Positions 9,900 to 21,820 of a DNA stretch of 64,000 bases are shown piece by piece. Within the stretch, counting starts at the first letter, position 1, and every line of letters begins with the position of its first letter. The stretch covers positions 30,820,123 to 30,884,122 of the forward strand of contig JAULJL010000003.1 in the NCBI GenBank assembly GCA_030761205.1, read 5' to 3'. Both the position numbers and the translations under genes were made by a program. Under the pieces are notes generated by a model. That model was not told where the DNA came from. It ran no database searches and saw nothing but the letters and a program-made list of their open reading frames with translations. The stretch comes from Fremontodendron californicum. Lineage: Eukaryota > Streptophyta > Magnoliopsida > Malvales > Malvaceae.

Positions 9900-11650
9900 T
9901 CTCGGATCCTGGACCTTCTTCACTGTCCTCTTTTGATCGCCTTGCTCTTCCATCAGATCCCTACTTGTTCACGACCTTTTGACGTGTCAACAGAAACATC
10001 ATCGTGTAAGCTTTCCCTAGCTTGTTTCTCCAGTTGATTTGCTCGGGCTTCCTCATGTTTTTCTTTTTCTGCCCAATAGTTCTTTTCCTTCTTAAGGTTT
10101 CTGACTTCTTGTTCTCGTTCCCCGGAAGTCTTGAGAGTCCCCTCGAATTTGAGCTCGAAACGGTATCTCTTGTTCTCCAAGTGTAATTCTCGAAGATCGC
10201 TTTGAACAGTATCCCGCTCTCTCTTGATCTTTTCCTTTTCTCTTTCTCAGGCTGATTCCCTATCTTTCATATCCTCAAGCTCTTCTTGCAATCGGGCAAT
10301 TTTCTTGCTCATTTGGGCCTTTTCTTTTTTAAATTCTGCCCTTGCGATTTCTAACTCTGATGGAGCTTCCTTGGACGGCGAACTCAAATGCTGAACTTCT
10401 TCCCCATTTGATATCAACAACCTATCATTAACCCTTAATTCCCTCTATGTCAGGTAATCTGGTGTAACGATGTCAGCATATCTGGCTACCTCCACCCGAT
10501 GAGTTTCCTTCCATGCTACTACAATCTCACGTACTTTTCCCGAATACCCATCTTCTCCATAAGCAAATTCCAAATTACTAAGGTCATGGGTCATAGGAGT
10601 AAACTGTCGGGATTCTGATTGCCTCAGTACTAGCAGTGGTGCATAGCTTACTCCTTCCCATACTCCCAATAATGGAACGGAAGCTTTATCTCCGCACTTA
10701 TACAATGTCGGCATAGGAGCTATCCATAGAGCTCTCCAAATTATCATCTCAGCCCTGATATTCCGGATATGTTGATCCATTGTTCCTCAGTCCTATTTTC
10801 AAGCCAATCCCTCTTAAGAAATTCACCAATTGGTGCAAAAGATTTCTAATATGAGCGAAGAGGGAAATTTTCCTGTTTACAAAAATGACTCTAAACCCAT
10901 ATGTAAAGGAGCTGTATATAACCGAGAAAACACCCTTTTCCTTCCCGTCTACAGAAATTTAGGGATCGGATTGTTTCTGCTATAATTGCCGGGGCTGGGT
11001 TTATCCTTTGCTCAAGCCTCTCAAAAACATCAAATATCGCCACATCCACATACCCTAATATCTTCGGGAAGATAACTAAACCATAGATAGCTAAAGCAAA
11101 AATATTCCTAACTGTCTCCTTGCTTGAATGGCTATGGATTAAAGCCCGTAAAATGTCCCATGATATACAGTAGCTTACCCCTTTTCGAACAACATGGCTT
11201 TCGACCCAATTTCTTTCCACTCCTAGAATTTTAGACACCTTTTTCTTGAAACCCAGCGTCTTTGTATCCTTCAAATAAAAACGGTCGAGAATAACATTCT
11301 CAATATGCTGCAAGGTCGAATATTCCTCTATGGTTGGAGTCATATCCTCTCGGTTGAAGGTAAAACACCGATAAGCTGGATTCCAGAATTGCACCATAGC
11401 CCGGATTACCTCACCACTGACCTTAACCTAAGCTAACTGTGCTATGTCCCCATAAGTCTGAGTGAAGGCTTCTTTTTCTGATATGTTCCACTAATTCCAT
11501 ATATCCATCAATTCTCGGAGATCATTTTGCTTGATAATAAGATCAACCTCGGCTGGCAATACTGACACATATCCCATCTTCAAACAATCCCATTATCCTG
11601 CTGACCTTTCTCGGACTGTTTCCTAACCTCTAAATGTCTCGACCACTGAG
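9900..11650 (-). pseudogene. Degenerate ORF1, DUF7745-like with coiled-coil C-terminus
   Basis: An extra ORF upstream of gag, on the element's sense strand. The 168-codon frame at 10891-11397 has MVQFWNPAYRCFTFNREDMT, then TIEEYSTLQHIENV, and KILGVERNWVESHVV; I recognise this as the DUF7745-type protein carried by many plant Tat elements. Homology extends upstream to about 11640 (KMGYVSVLPAEVDLIIKQND) with two in-frame TAG codons. Downstream, 10445-10780 continues it. Then 9953-10440 encodes a long charged coiled coil (EFKKEKAQMSKKIARLQEEL, ...RNLKKEKNYWAEKEKHEE). The function of this family is unknown; association with plant mobile domains is suggested. At least four stops break it here. Confidence 0.65.
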
Positions 11651-12625
11651 ACACTCTAACCCTCCATGAAAGCCCTTTTGGTTGAATAATATATCCCGAC
11701 GCCAATAACCTTCAATATGTGCAAAAATGATGACAAGAATGCAAAAAAAAAAAAAACAAAAAGAAAATGAATTAGTAACGAGAATAAATACGAATAATAC
11801 AAAAAACATGTAATTCAAAACAATAATCATCCCTGAGGATGCCAACAAAATTTCGGTATTATAACATCTCTGGGATGAAATATCAACACTTATTACGGGC
11901 ATTGTGATGTACGTTCATCATTGTCCGATTTTCAAAAATAAACTTATTCGGAAAGTAGAATAGAAGATAAAAGGATTGGGAATATTCCTCCATGTGTTCT
12001 TAACTTCGGGATATATAATTGGAAATCCGGCATGGCTTTGCCTAGGTTTACTATATGAAGGTGAATCAGTTATAAAAGCCCCGAATTGTTCCTCACTGTC
12101 GCCGGTGAAGGCTAGTAAGGCACCCCGATAAAAGCAGGTTCAATTCGTTAGAGTCTATTTCCCTAGCCCATGCGAATTGTTAATCACGAAGGCTTAGGTA
12201 ATTTAGTACTCCAGAAGTGTTTCACTAGCCCGTGCAGATTGTTAATCACGAAGGCTTAGTTACTTTGCTCCCACCTAAAAGGACGGAACCCGGGTATAGG
12301 ATTCATGATATGCAAATGCATAGGTAGTGTGTGAGGTCAAAATAACAAACCTTTCACCACCTATTCTACATCCCTTATTCTAAATGCCCCAACAAGATTA
12401 AACAACATAAATCATCAATTGATCAATAAATGAATATATGCACAAAAATAACCAGAGAACAATTATAATATGTATGCATATGAATATGGACATACTTTAA
12501 AACATTTTATTATTTTTGAAATTATCCTTAAAAAAATGTGGGAATTAAAATTAAATACCAATTAAACCAACAAAAATCGAGACTTTGCTAACACACGACT
12601 AATTCTAGGCCTGACTCTCTAATAG
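11651..12625 (-). other. Leader region between the 5' LTR and ORF1
   Basis: No gene was recognised in this roughly 1-kb leader of the gypsy element. It contains two imperfect copies of a 63-base-spaced segment (starting 12162 and 12225, core ATTGTTAATCACGAAGGCTT). The short ORF at 11630-11902 looks like chance. Confidence 0.6.
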
Positions 12626-12643
12626 TCCCCAACGGAGTCGCCA
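12626..12643 (-). promoter_or_regulatory. Primer binding site of the gypsy element
   Basis: On the minus strand, three bases after the LTR end, the sequence is TGGCGACTCCGTTGGGGA. It starts with TGG, as expected for annealing to a tRNA CCA end. The same kind of site is typical of Tat/Ogre elements, usually reported as tRNA-Arg; I did not verify which tRNA matches. Confidence 0.8.
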
Positions 12644-12646
12644 AGC

Positions 12647-15600
12647 TGTCGCAACCTAAAAAATAACAAGTCTCATCGCAAGACTTTATTATTCGTTAAG
12701 CGTGACTTTAAAAAAACCGAGGAAAAGTCGACTTAATTCTTTTAGAAAAATGAAGGTTTTGAAAATGACCTTGAAAAAAAATATGGAGTCGCCACCAATC
12801 TTTTTTAGCTAGGTGTGACCGACCACCTATTAAAACCGATTTTATAAAATATTTTAAAAATTAATTAAAATATTTTTAAAACCAATTTCAAGTCTGCGTT
12901 TTAAACCAGAGAAATCTAAGAAACGGGTTCGGGACTCGGTTACGTGCGGGGAAGGATTAGCACCCCCACAACGCCCGTATAAAACGGTACCTTATTAATC
13001 GTGTGTTATCTCAAGTCTCGGTAAAAAGTCGGTTTTAAATTTAGTATTTAAAGTTAATTCCCAATTTAAAGAAAAATAATTCCATTTTTAATTGAAAATG
13101 ATCTGGAATTTATAAATTCAAAATTTTCCTATATTCCCCAACAAACGTGGCAATATATAGAAATTTTTATTAATTTGGAAAACTTTCCGAATCATTCTCT
13201 TATTAAAGAAGATATTCCATTATTAATAATAATTGATGATATCCTCCCCAGCAAACCTGATAGAGAACTCATGAATTATTTTAACTAGGGAATATCTTTA
13301 TTTTATTGAAAACCATTATCATTTTGAAAACATTTAAAAAATATATGAATATGCATGACATAAATAAAATGACATAGCAAAATCTAAATAATATAATGCA
13401 ACCTAAATGATATGATATAATTTAAATGCCTTAGCATATTCTAAACGAAATGAAATATCCTAAGTTATATGATATATCCTAAATGAAATGAAATGACCTA
13501 AGTCATATGATATATTATAAATGAAATGAAATGACCTAGGTGACATAATATATTCTATATGAAATGAAATGTCCTAAGACATATGAAAAGTTAGACAAAC
13601 AGTAGCTAGGACTTTTGAAAAGTTAGACAAAAATTTGGCTAAGTAGAAAAAATCACAAAAGTAGAATAATCAATTTGACAAACCTTAATTTTCCACAAGT
13701 ATGCTCAAGAGAGCATGACTTTGAACCATTAATTGGCCTAAGTCATTAGTCAAGTAGCATGGACATGAAATGCATGAAAAAATACAGCAAATATGATGCA
13801 TGGAATGCATGGTTTTAGACCTAAATGTCATGAAAAAATGCATGGCATCAATATAGTGACCTAGACCTAAATGAACTTGCATGGCATTTAACGCAACCTA
13901 GGTCTAAAATGCATGGACATGCATGGAAAATAAACCAAACCTAATAACTAAAATATGCATGGCAATAACACAAACACAAGGCATGCTTAAACCAAAAACG
14001 TAACCAAATATCATGAAAATGCAAACCTATCATCTAACATATAAAAAATGCAAACACAAGGCAAAATAATGAGGTAGCCGAATGGCCTAAGATTCCAAAC
14101 AAGCATGGCATTTTCACAAACACTTGATATTCTTAAACTAAATACTCAATCAAATGTCATGCAAATACAAACCTATCAACTAACATAGCAAAAATGCACA
14201 CACAATGCCAAATACATGAAGTGGCCGAATGGCCCAAGGTTCCAAACAAGCATGGCATTTTCAGAAACACTTGATATACTAACATGCAAAACTAAAATAT
14301 AACACTCAAATCATGCAAACACAAAGTATATATATTAAAACTAACAAGCATTTTCACAAACACTTGATATACTAAATATAAAACATCAACAAATTTAAAC
14401 ATTATGAAAACAGAAAATTGAAAATGCAGGAACATGATAATGAACTCATAAATGGCAACAAACAAGCAACCAAATTAAAACAAGCTTAAAGTATATGTAG
14501 TAGAAGAATTTTTAAAGCATCAAGACTAAAAAAATAACATAAATAACATGATAAAATCAAGCAAAACAGCAACAATAATAAGAAAATATCTGGGCTATTC
14601 GGCCATGGTAAGAAAATAAGGAAAAAAAATTGTAAAAATTATTTAAGAAAGAGATGAAGAAAGAACTTAAGAAGAACATAAAAACAAAATTATTTAAAAA
14701 GAAAACTCACCAAATAATAATCAAAAACAGCAAAAACAAGAATGGAAAATCAAGAAAGTGCAAGAGTTGGTGCTAAAAGCAACCTCAAGAAGCTATCTTT
14801 CAAGCTTTATCTCTTCAAACTTTCCTTTCTTTTCTAAACTTTTTCTTTTTGCTTTCATCCAAGGAGAGAAAAACTAAGCAAAACCAAGAAGAAATCTAAA
14901 AAAAATGAAGTGTTGAAATGAATTCTCTGTCCTTCTCCTTATGCTGGCCGAAGTCACCCTCTCTCCTCCTAGGATGTTGTCATTTTGATTCCAACCAATT
15001 TCCATTCAAGGACTAGTGATTCAAGGTGAAAAATTATGAAATTATCACCCTTAGATTATGCCATCAGCTCTCCATAATTACAGCTGTTCAAGAATAATGT
15101 TGACACTCTCCCTCTTCATGCATTGGCCCATGTGGCTTATTTGCAATGGCTTGATCAAAAAAATCACTAACTAACTCTTAATTATTGGCCTTTTGATTGA
15201 AAAATCAGAAGCTTCTTCCTTCCTTTGGGCATTGGCAGGCCAGCACTCTCTTTTCCAGCCCAAGTTAGATTTTTTTGAAAGGCAAGAAAAGCCATTTTCG
15301 GTTGCTTAGGAAAAATGACCGTTTTGCCCCCCGGATGCAAATAAATGGCAAAAGGACTCCAAATTCAAATTTTATTTTTTTTAATAATTTCAAAATAATA
15401 AAATATTGAATTCTAGAAGTTTTCAAAATTTTCCGAATCTATTTGCTATTTATTTGGATTTTTTCTTCCAAAAATGCCCGTTTATGCCTCTACATTTTAC
15501 CTTTTTTTAAACGAGTTCCAAATCAATATTTTTCTTCGCCAATATCTTCCAAATAATTTAAAAGTATGATCTGGAGGTTTTCATAATTTTTGGAACTCAT

Positions 15601-16609
15601 TTGGTATTTTTTCGGGATTTATCTGCTTGAATTACTACATAGGTGGCTCGGGATTTGGACATTTTGCAAATGAACTCCGAATCAAGATTTTATCTCGCCA
15701 ATCTCTTCCAAATAATTTAAAAATGATATTTGTAAAATTTCAGAATTTTTGGAGTCCATTTGCTATTTTTTTTGGGATTTATCTTCTTGAATTACTGCAT
15801 AAGAGACCCGGATTTGGCCATTTTGCAAACGAACTCCGAATCAAGATTTTCTTTCGCCAATATCTTCAAAATGATTTAATAATGAGATTTTAAATTTTTC
15901 AGAAATTTTGGAGTTCATTTGCTATTTTTCCCAAAATTTCTAATTTTGCCCTTTTGCCTCCAAAACCCGGTTTTGCTCAAAACAAGTCCGATTTTCAGAT
16001 TTTCTTCAAACTGAGCTTTGGGCTATCCATTTTTATCATTCCTCATCCATTGGGGGCTTTAGTCTTACCAAGTCGGGCCATTTCTGTACTTCTTCCCGAT
16101 TTTATCTAAATCCACCAAAAATCCTAATTCTCGGTTTTCTCCCGGATTGACTTTTCTTTCAGTTTTTCTTTCAAGTGGCTTCTCCATTACCCGTAGTCAG
16201 TGCTTATCTTTCATTTAGAACCTTCAATTTTGACCAATTCAATCGTTTAAGCACTTTTCCCCAAATTTTACGGATTAGGATTTCCTTTCTACTGAATCTC
16301 CATAACCCAACTTCCGAACTCCATATCTTTCAATGTAGACCTCGGATTATCAAAATTCTTTTGCCATTTTTCATTTGAACTTCAAATTTTGATTTTGAAA
16401 GTGGGTTGATTTTTTCAGTAGTTGACTTTCTTAGGTTGACTTTTTTTGAAGTTGACTTTTTATCGAGTTTGACTTTTTATGCTCGCCTTCTTAAACTAAG
16501 TCTCGGAGTACCACTTGCAGGATGAAAAAAGTCTTTTTACATTCTGAAACATCAATTTAGGAAGAAAACATACCTATTTTAGTGGTCCGGACAAAATTAG
16601 GTGTCTATA
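12647..16609 (-). repeat. 5' LTR of the gypsy element (with 1-kb internal deletion)
   Basis: On the plus strand it opens TGTCGCAACCTAAAAAATAA and ends GGTGTCTATA, the mutated form of the family end GGTGTCTACA. On the element strand it therefore starts near TGTAGACACC and ends GGTTGCGACA. It is 3963 bases. Compared with the other copies it lacks about 1 kb at 13584. The part toward 16600 contains direct repeats of about 125 bases with GGATTTGG(C/A)CATTTTGCAAA, followed by a run of GTTGACTTTTT repeats at 16395-16480. Confidence 0.88.
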
Positions 16610-17165
16610 ATGTACAACTACAAAAGCAATTTTAGAGAAAAATATGTACATTTGCTATATTATTAATATATGTTTATGGATTACACAACCAGAGATCATC
16701 TTAATTGTATGTTATTTTAAGATCTGAACTTGAATTCCCTAAATGTAATTTCAAATAGATCTATTCATTAATCGGGATTAGTAACAGTATAGAGTTTTTG
16801 TAATTGGGATTGGTCCAGTCCAACTCCAATTACTATTTAATCAATAAAATATTTTTATTTAAATATTAATATAAAATGTTTTTAATATTTTAGTATATTT
16901 TAAATAATAAAAAAAATTTGAACTTGACGGGCCAGGCTCGAACCGGATCTTAGTAAGTAATTTTTTTTACTACTCAAGTTTGGCTCTGATCCGAGCCATG
17001 AATATTTTTAATTTCAAACAACCATTGAGTTATACCCTGAACCTAAAGATAACCTAAAGAAGATATTGCTTTTACTCGAAGGATCCAAAAATTCTTTGGG
17101 TTTTTTTTTTTTTTTTAAACCAATGCAAGCTTTTTTTGTTTACTTAGAGAGCAAATTCTATATCC
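16610..17165. other. Host spacer, nothing recognised
   Basis: AT-rich DNA between the gypsy LTR and the LOG-carrying element, with a poly-T run near 17100-17115. No ORF or repeat of note. It continues directly at 25757 once the inserted element and one target duplication are removed. Confidence 0.6.
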
Positions 17166-17170
17166 GCTGC
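17166..17170. repeat. Target site duplication GCTGC, left
   Basis: GCTGC abuts the outer end of the left LTR and is repeated at 25752-25756, just outside the right LTR. Five bases is the usual length for Ty3-gypsy integration. Confidence 0.9.
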
Positions 17171-18986
17171 TGATGCACCCAAAAGAGTGTATCTTATTTA
17201 ACCTTGCACTAAAAAGATCAATTGTAAGTATAATGATTAGCAAGGGTCGAGTCCTCAAGGATTGGGTTTTAATCTATGAGTTATTAGTTTATAACTTACG
17301 TTCAAAGAAAACAATAAAAGAAAATGGGTTTTTGAAGCCAGATTTAAACTAAAGTAAATAATAAGAATAAGATGCAAGGCGGTATAACCAGCCAATAAAA
17401 ATATATATACTAAATTAGGCGGTATAACCAGCCAATAAAAATAAAACAAAGTTAATATACAAATTAGGCGGTATAACCAGCCAATAAAAATAAATATACT
17501 TTTAAAAATAAGCAAACTAGAAAAGTAAGAAAACAAGTAAGAAGAATCAAATATGAAAAATATGGTTAAGGTTTCATTCTCCACCACTAGACATCATTAA
17601 GAATAAATTTCAGATCTATCAATATCAACCAACTATCAAAGTTAACAACCGTAGATAACAACAAGCTCTGTTATCCCAATCTTTCCTTAGTTTGTCGTTA
17701 AATAGAACAAGCTCTCTATTTAATCTCTAACCATTAAACAACCTAGAATAAGCTCTCTAAATTCAATTTAATGGCAGCTTTATGATGAGAAAGATAGGTT
17801 GATCTAAGCAACAAACACATAAGCTCGGATTGTTCAACTTAGGTTATGTTCCACTTTGCAATTATTGAAAACTTGACCATAATCATTAATCACAAATTGC
17901 CACTTATGAATAGGAAATCAAGACAATTACACGGATCAAGACTCCTAGACTAGCAATAGATAATTATCAAGATCTATCTAGTTGTACACCTAAATAAATC
18001 AAGACAACATCATGAACAATTCTTGTAGAAGAACATAAGCAACTTTGATAGAAAATTAATGATAGATAGAATCTGAAAATCAATCACAAAACATGTCTAG
18101 GGCTTTGAAATCACCCTTAACCAAATAGAAGTTTAGCCTAGCATAGGCATTGTAAACATAAACATAAAATTAAAGAGAATCTAAGAAGGAAATAAAAGAA
18201 AGAAAGAAAGAAGAAGAAAATAAAGAAAAAGAAAACTAGAGAAAAGAAAGAAGAAGAAAACTTAGAGAATTTTATTACAATGGCTAATATCCTACCAATG
18301 TACAATGTCCTCTACAATCATCCAAGGCCCTCTATTTATACACATTTTGGAGGGCTAAATGACAAGAGACAAGCTTTACAAATTTCAAAGGTAGGTATAA
18401 TAGGTGGGTGCATTTTTCTAACAATTTTCGTCATATTGTATGACAATTTTGATAAGCCAACTTGATGGTCGATTTTGTCAATATTGGAGGCCTGATCTGA
18501 TCACATGGTCTTCTACAAAAATGTTCCCCTGTCAGTTACTGATCCATAGCCGTTGGAATCAGCTCATTTGCTGATGTGGATAAGAAGATATGGGCAAAAT
18601 ACGAAAACAGGTCAGCACAGACGTCATTGCACATCAGCCAACTTGATGGTCGATTTCGCTAGGGAAAACGACTCCGTTTCAAGAAGTGTAAAACATGAAA
18701 AAGATAGATATGCCTCTTATCTTTGCACGGTTAAAATTTCAGCCTTATTGCTTCAGTGAAACTCCAGATATAGCTGATATGGCAAAAGGTGTCGGAACTG
18801 GAACTGAACTGGATTTGCCCTTAATTCTAGTAATCTGAAATCACTCAAAGAAACTTGTGAAAAACACCAAATTACATAAAAATATAAAAGATCATAAACA
18901 CAATTAGACTAAACAATAATAACTCGTATTTGACACAAAACAATAATAAAACATAACTAAAAACTATATAATTATACGAGTTATCA
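17171..18986 (-). repeat. 3' LTR of copy A
   Basis: Begins TGATGCACCC and ends GAGTTATCA on the plus strand, that is TGATAACTC...GGGTGCATCA on the element strand. It is nearly identical to the LTR at 23937-25751. ORFs inside it (for example 17255-17587) recur in the other LTR copies only because the copies are so alike; they are not believed to be genes. Confidence 0.92.
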
Positions 18987-19000
18987 CACCCCCACACTTA
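18987..19000 (-). promoter_or_regulatory. Polypurine tract before the 3' LTR
   Basis: On the element strand TAAGTGTGGGGGTG directly precedes the LTR start TGATAACTCG. A purine-rich tract at this place primes plus-strand DNA synthesis in LTR elements. Confidence 0.75.
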
Positions 19001-20903
19001 GATTGTTGCTAGTCCCTAGCAACGACTCAATAAAAATAAAATAAGAAAATCTAATCTAATCCACTTTCGTAGGAAATCACGGTGGCACTTAGCATGTGAC
19101 ACAAGCCTTTAAACCCCTAGGTGTCCCTAGTGGACGAGTTTAGTCTCGTGAGGGTTTACTAGGACGATACCCACAAACATTGGAGACATAAGAAAAACTA
19201 AAAATAATAATTATAACTAATCCTTCCAATATAAATTAGAGATAATCATTGGACAAGTCTTAAAAACTAATCAATAGCTTAAAGAAATTCACAAAAAATC
19301 TTGCTTGAATGTAAATTGTTTGAGTTAAGCCAATATTAACATAACATATTTCAATCAAAATAGTGCATATTCAAACTTAATCTCAACTTCTCACATGGGA
19401 TACTCTCTTGATTTTCACTTTTTAAAGTAGTGGTAAAGTGTTTACACTCAATCAATCTCATGAAAACACTTCTACCATATGCTTGCTTGTCCACCTATTA
19501 TCCACTATTTAGATCATACAACTTCATAAATCAAGAGGTCTTTATTCAAGGTTGTAATGGGGCCAAAGGGTTATAATGTGGTTAAAGAACAAAAGGATAA
19601 AGATATCACAAAGGTTCCAAAGAGTTCATAGAGTTTAGAGACATAATAAGATCATACAAATAAAACTTCTCAAAACTCTTATAAAGCACATAATAACATA
19701 GGCTAAATATTCATGTTGAGCCTTTGCATCATTCTAACCAACTTTGTAACATCTTTTTCTTTACTTTAACTAGAAGTTCAAGAGAAGATTTTTTTTTTAA
19801 TATGGGAATGTATTTGACAATGATCCCTTTCTTTTTCTCTTGACTTTTTTCTTTCTTTTCCCCCCACACTTATTTCTTGTTTCTAACCCAAATTTTCAAT
19901 AAATCTTCCTTGTCTTTGCAACTTGTCTCAAAACATGCTAATTCATCTTTGGAACAAAGGTAAAGATATAAGTATATTTAGGTTAGGGACAAGTTATGGT
20001 TACCAAAGAGATAGCTTATTCAATGTAGGCTCAAATTGGTTCACTAAGGGTGTGTTCTCTTGGAACATTAATAATGGATGGCTGTTTGGCTCTGGTTATA
20101 ATCCTAATGCCTCTATCATATTCATGTTGTCACATGTATCAATATAGTCTCAAACGGTTTAAAGCAAGTTCTAGAGAATCATGTAATCATAAGAGCACTC
20201 AAGAAAGAAATTAGATTGATTTGTATAATGCATCAATCATTATAGGCTCAAAAAAACTCACAAGGATGATTATACAAGTCAGATTAAGTCTAAACATGCT
20301 TCTTTCTCAATCAACATATCATATTAACATTGGCTCATAAAAAGGTTGACATCAAGCTCAATTCTCATGAAAATCTTCTCACTAATAAATCTGTTTTAGA
20401 CTTATGCAATTCATATCTCATCATTGTATTAAAAAGGAACTAAAACACACAAAAAAAAAATAATAATAATAATAAAGACTCATAAAAAAAAAATAGTAGA
20501 CAAAAATAAAAGAAATCCTAAATCATTCCCCCCACACTTAATTCTTACATTGTCCTCAATATAAGTCTATTAACCCAAATGAAAGAATCATGTGTAAGAG
20601 AAAAGAACTAATAACATAAGAATAGGAACAACTAAGACTCAAAACAAAACAAAACCATGCAACCTAAATAATCCTAAAATACTAAACAAAAATTAACAAG
20701 TAAACATAAAAAGATTAAAATCAAACTGACAAGGTATGTCTCAAGTCTCCCTTACTCAGACCTTGTTCAGAATGAATACTTTTAAATGGCTTAAAACACA
20801 AATTTTTTTTTTTTTTTGAAGGTAAAATTTAGGATATATTACCTGTAGAGGTTGCTAACCACTTATTATAACTGAGACACAACAAACAAAATGTTAGATA
20901 ATG
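19001..20903 (-). other. Long 3' non-coding region of copy A
   Basis: About 1.9 kb between the LOG stop codon and the polypurine tract. No convincing gene was seen; the 74-codon plus-strand frame at 19923 has no recognisable features. It contains a G-tract/hairpin module at 20527-20562 (element strand ACATTG, AGGACAATGT-like, then GTGTGGGGGG) and an (AAT)n run near 20460-20475. Long 3' regions are usual in Athila elements, where they may once have held env-like ORFs. Confidence 0.65.
20510..20720 (-). repeat. Direct repeat downstream of the accessory cassette (copy A)
   Basis: This segment is similar to 22560-22755 in the same orientation. Shared landmarks on the element strand are ACACATGATTCTTTCATTTG, a short hairpin around GACAATGT, and GTGTGGGGGG followed by TTTAGGATTT. 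The two copies bracket the Cys4 and LOG genes. Confidence 0.7.
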
Positions 20904-21551
20904 TCACAAAGACAAAGTGCAATCCACTCCTTGCTCGTCCATATCTCTTTTTCTTTTTCTGAGCGTTTGCGAAACAACCGTAGCAGATAAACACTCATAA
21001 GCTTGGAGCTTTTTGAGTAAATCTTCAATGGTTGTAGCAGAAATTATGGTTCTCCTTGCCTCTGAAAACATGAATCCATTATCCACAGCATTATCTAAAT
21101 ATGAAAGCAAATTACTAAAATAACCATTAATATTAAGCAAACCAATGGGTTTCTTATTTGTGACCAAAGATGACCAAGAAGCCACGCAAGCTATTTCTTC
21201 CAATGTACCCAGACCTCCTGGTAGAGCAATGAATGCATCGGCAGAATGGTACATGATTGTTATCCGTTCAGGGATACTCCAGACTTGTATTTCCTTACCC
21301 AAGGTAGGTCCACAAAAATCTGTGAATAGTTTTGGCACGATTCCTAGAACTGGACTTCCTCCCGCGTGTGCTGCTGTAGCGACTGCTCCCATTAAACCCG
21401 TACTACCACCTCCATAAATCAACTGGATCTTTTGTTGGGCAAGTATTACTCCAACTCTTATGGCTTCATCAGCGAATATGTTATTTTTCCCTGGATAAGC
21501 ACCTCCAAAGACACAAATTTTTTTAATGCGCTGGGACGAAGTACTTTCCAT
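20904..21551 (-). CDS. LOG: LOG-type cytokinin riboside 5'-monophosphate phosphoribohydrolase (copy A)
   Basis: The 215-residue protein matches the LOG (lysine-decarboxylase-like Rossmann) family in length and motif order: ICVFGGAYPGKN at 12-23, the nucleotide-binding loop YGGGSTGLMG at 46-55, then ADAFIALPGGLGTLEE at 104-119 with the family signature PGGxGTxxE. LOG enzymes release free cytokinin from its nucleotide in the cytosol and nucleus. Arg96 (IPERITIM) fits the conserved Arg of plant LOGs, but the following Lys of the usual RKAxM motif is Ile here. The C-terminus has a basic RKRKRD stretch. Start: ATG in MESTSS, shared by both copies; upstream frames differ. The ORF has no introns, whereas plant LOG genes normally do, so it looks like an RNA-derived capture. 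Activity is not proven. Confidence 0.87.
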   Translation of the reverse strand: MESTSSQRIKKICVFGGAYPGKNNIFADEAIRVGVILAQQKIQLIYGGGSTGLMGAVATAAHAGGSPVLGIVPKLFTDFCGPTLGKEIQVWSIPERITIMYHSADAFIALPGGLGTLEEIACVASWSSLVTNKKPIGLLNINGYFSNLLSYLDNAVDNGFMFSEARRTIISATTIEDLLKKLQAYECLSATVVSQTLRKRKRDMDEQGVDCTLSL

Positions 21552-21590
21552 TTTTTTTTCGAGTGCCTGAAAGAGAATGAGTACATGGTG

Positions 21591-21600
21591 TAATATATAG
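21591..21600 (-). promoter_or_regulatory. TATA-like box before LOG (copy A)
   Basis: CTATATATTA on the element strand, 40 bases upstream of the LOG ATG. It is conserved in copy B. Between box and ATG is TTCTCTTTCAGG, which could instead be a 3' splice site. Confidence 0.45.
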
Positions 21601-21820
21601 AGGACTGAGTAGTGAATCAGACAAGAGGAATAATGTCGCCGAAAGTGTATCTGACCTGTCAGAAGAAAATGTTAACCTAACAAAAGATTTTTGTGTGATT
21701 TCAGGAAGAAAATCAAAAAGAGAAGAAAAATCAACCGTAAAAGTCAAGAGTAATAGTGTCGCCGAAAGTGTATTTGGCATCTTCCTTTGGTTTTACGTCC
21801 AGAAATGGCTTAAACGCCTT

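Larger units (their letters stand above)
1..16609 (-). mobile_element. Defective Tat/Ogre-type Ty3-gypsy LTR retrotransposon
   Basis: Reading on the minus strand the order is: 5' LTR (16609-12647), primer binding site, degenerate DUF7745-like ORF, gag, proline-rich gag C-terminus with CCHC-like motifs, protease, G-patch segment, RT, RNase H, second RNase H, integrase zinc-binding start, then a truncated 3' LTR running off the left edge. A second RNase H after the first and an extra ORF before gag are known features of the Tat/Ogre lineage. Most of the integrase, the 3' untranslated region, the polypurine tract and the start of the 3' LTR are deleted at about 3095. Several reading frames carry stops or frameshifts, so the copy cannot move by itself. 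Confidence 0.88.

Noticed and set aside
12626..12643. Possible tRNA genes at the two primer-binding-site types
   Set aside because: Only the 18-20 bases matching tRNA 3' ends are present; no cloverleaf around them.
17255..17587. A hydrophobic 110-residue ORF found unchanged at 17255, 24021 and 33451
   Set aside because: It lies in LTR sequence antisense to the element, and is conserved only because the LTRs are recent copies.
18280..18465. A 61-residue ORF (MANILPMYNVLYNHPRPS) repeated in the LTRs
   Set aside because: Antisense to the element across its TATA box; repeated because the LTRs are copies. No family recognised.
19923..20147. 74-residue ORF in the 3' region of copy A as a possible env-like remnant
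   Set aside because: No signal peptide, membrane segment or family motif; copy B is cut by the window before this point, so no support can be drawn.
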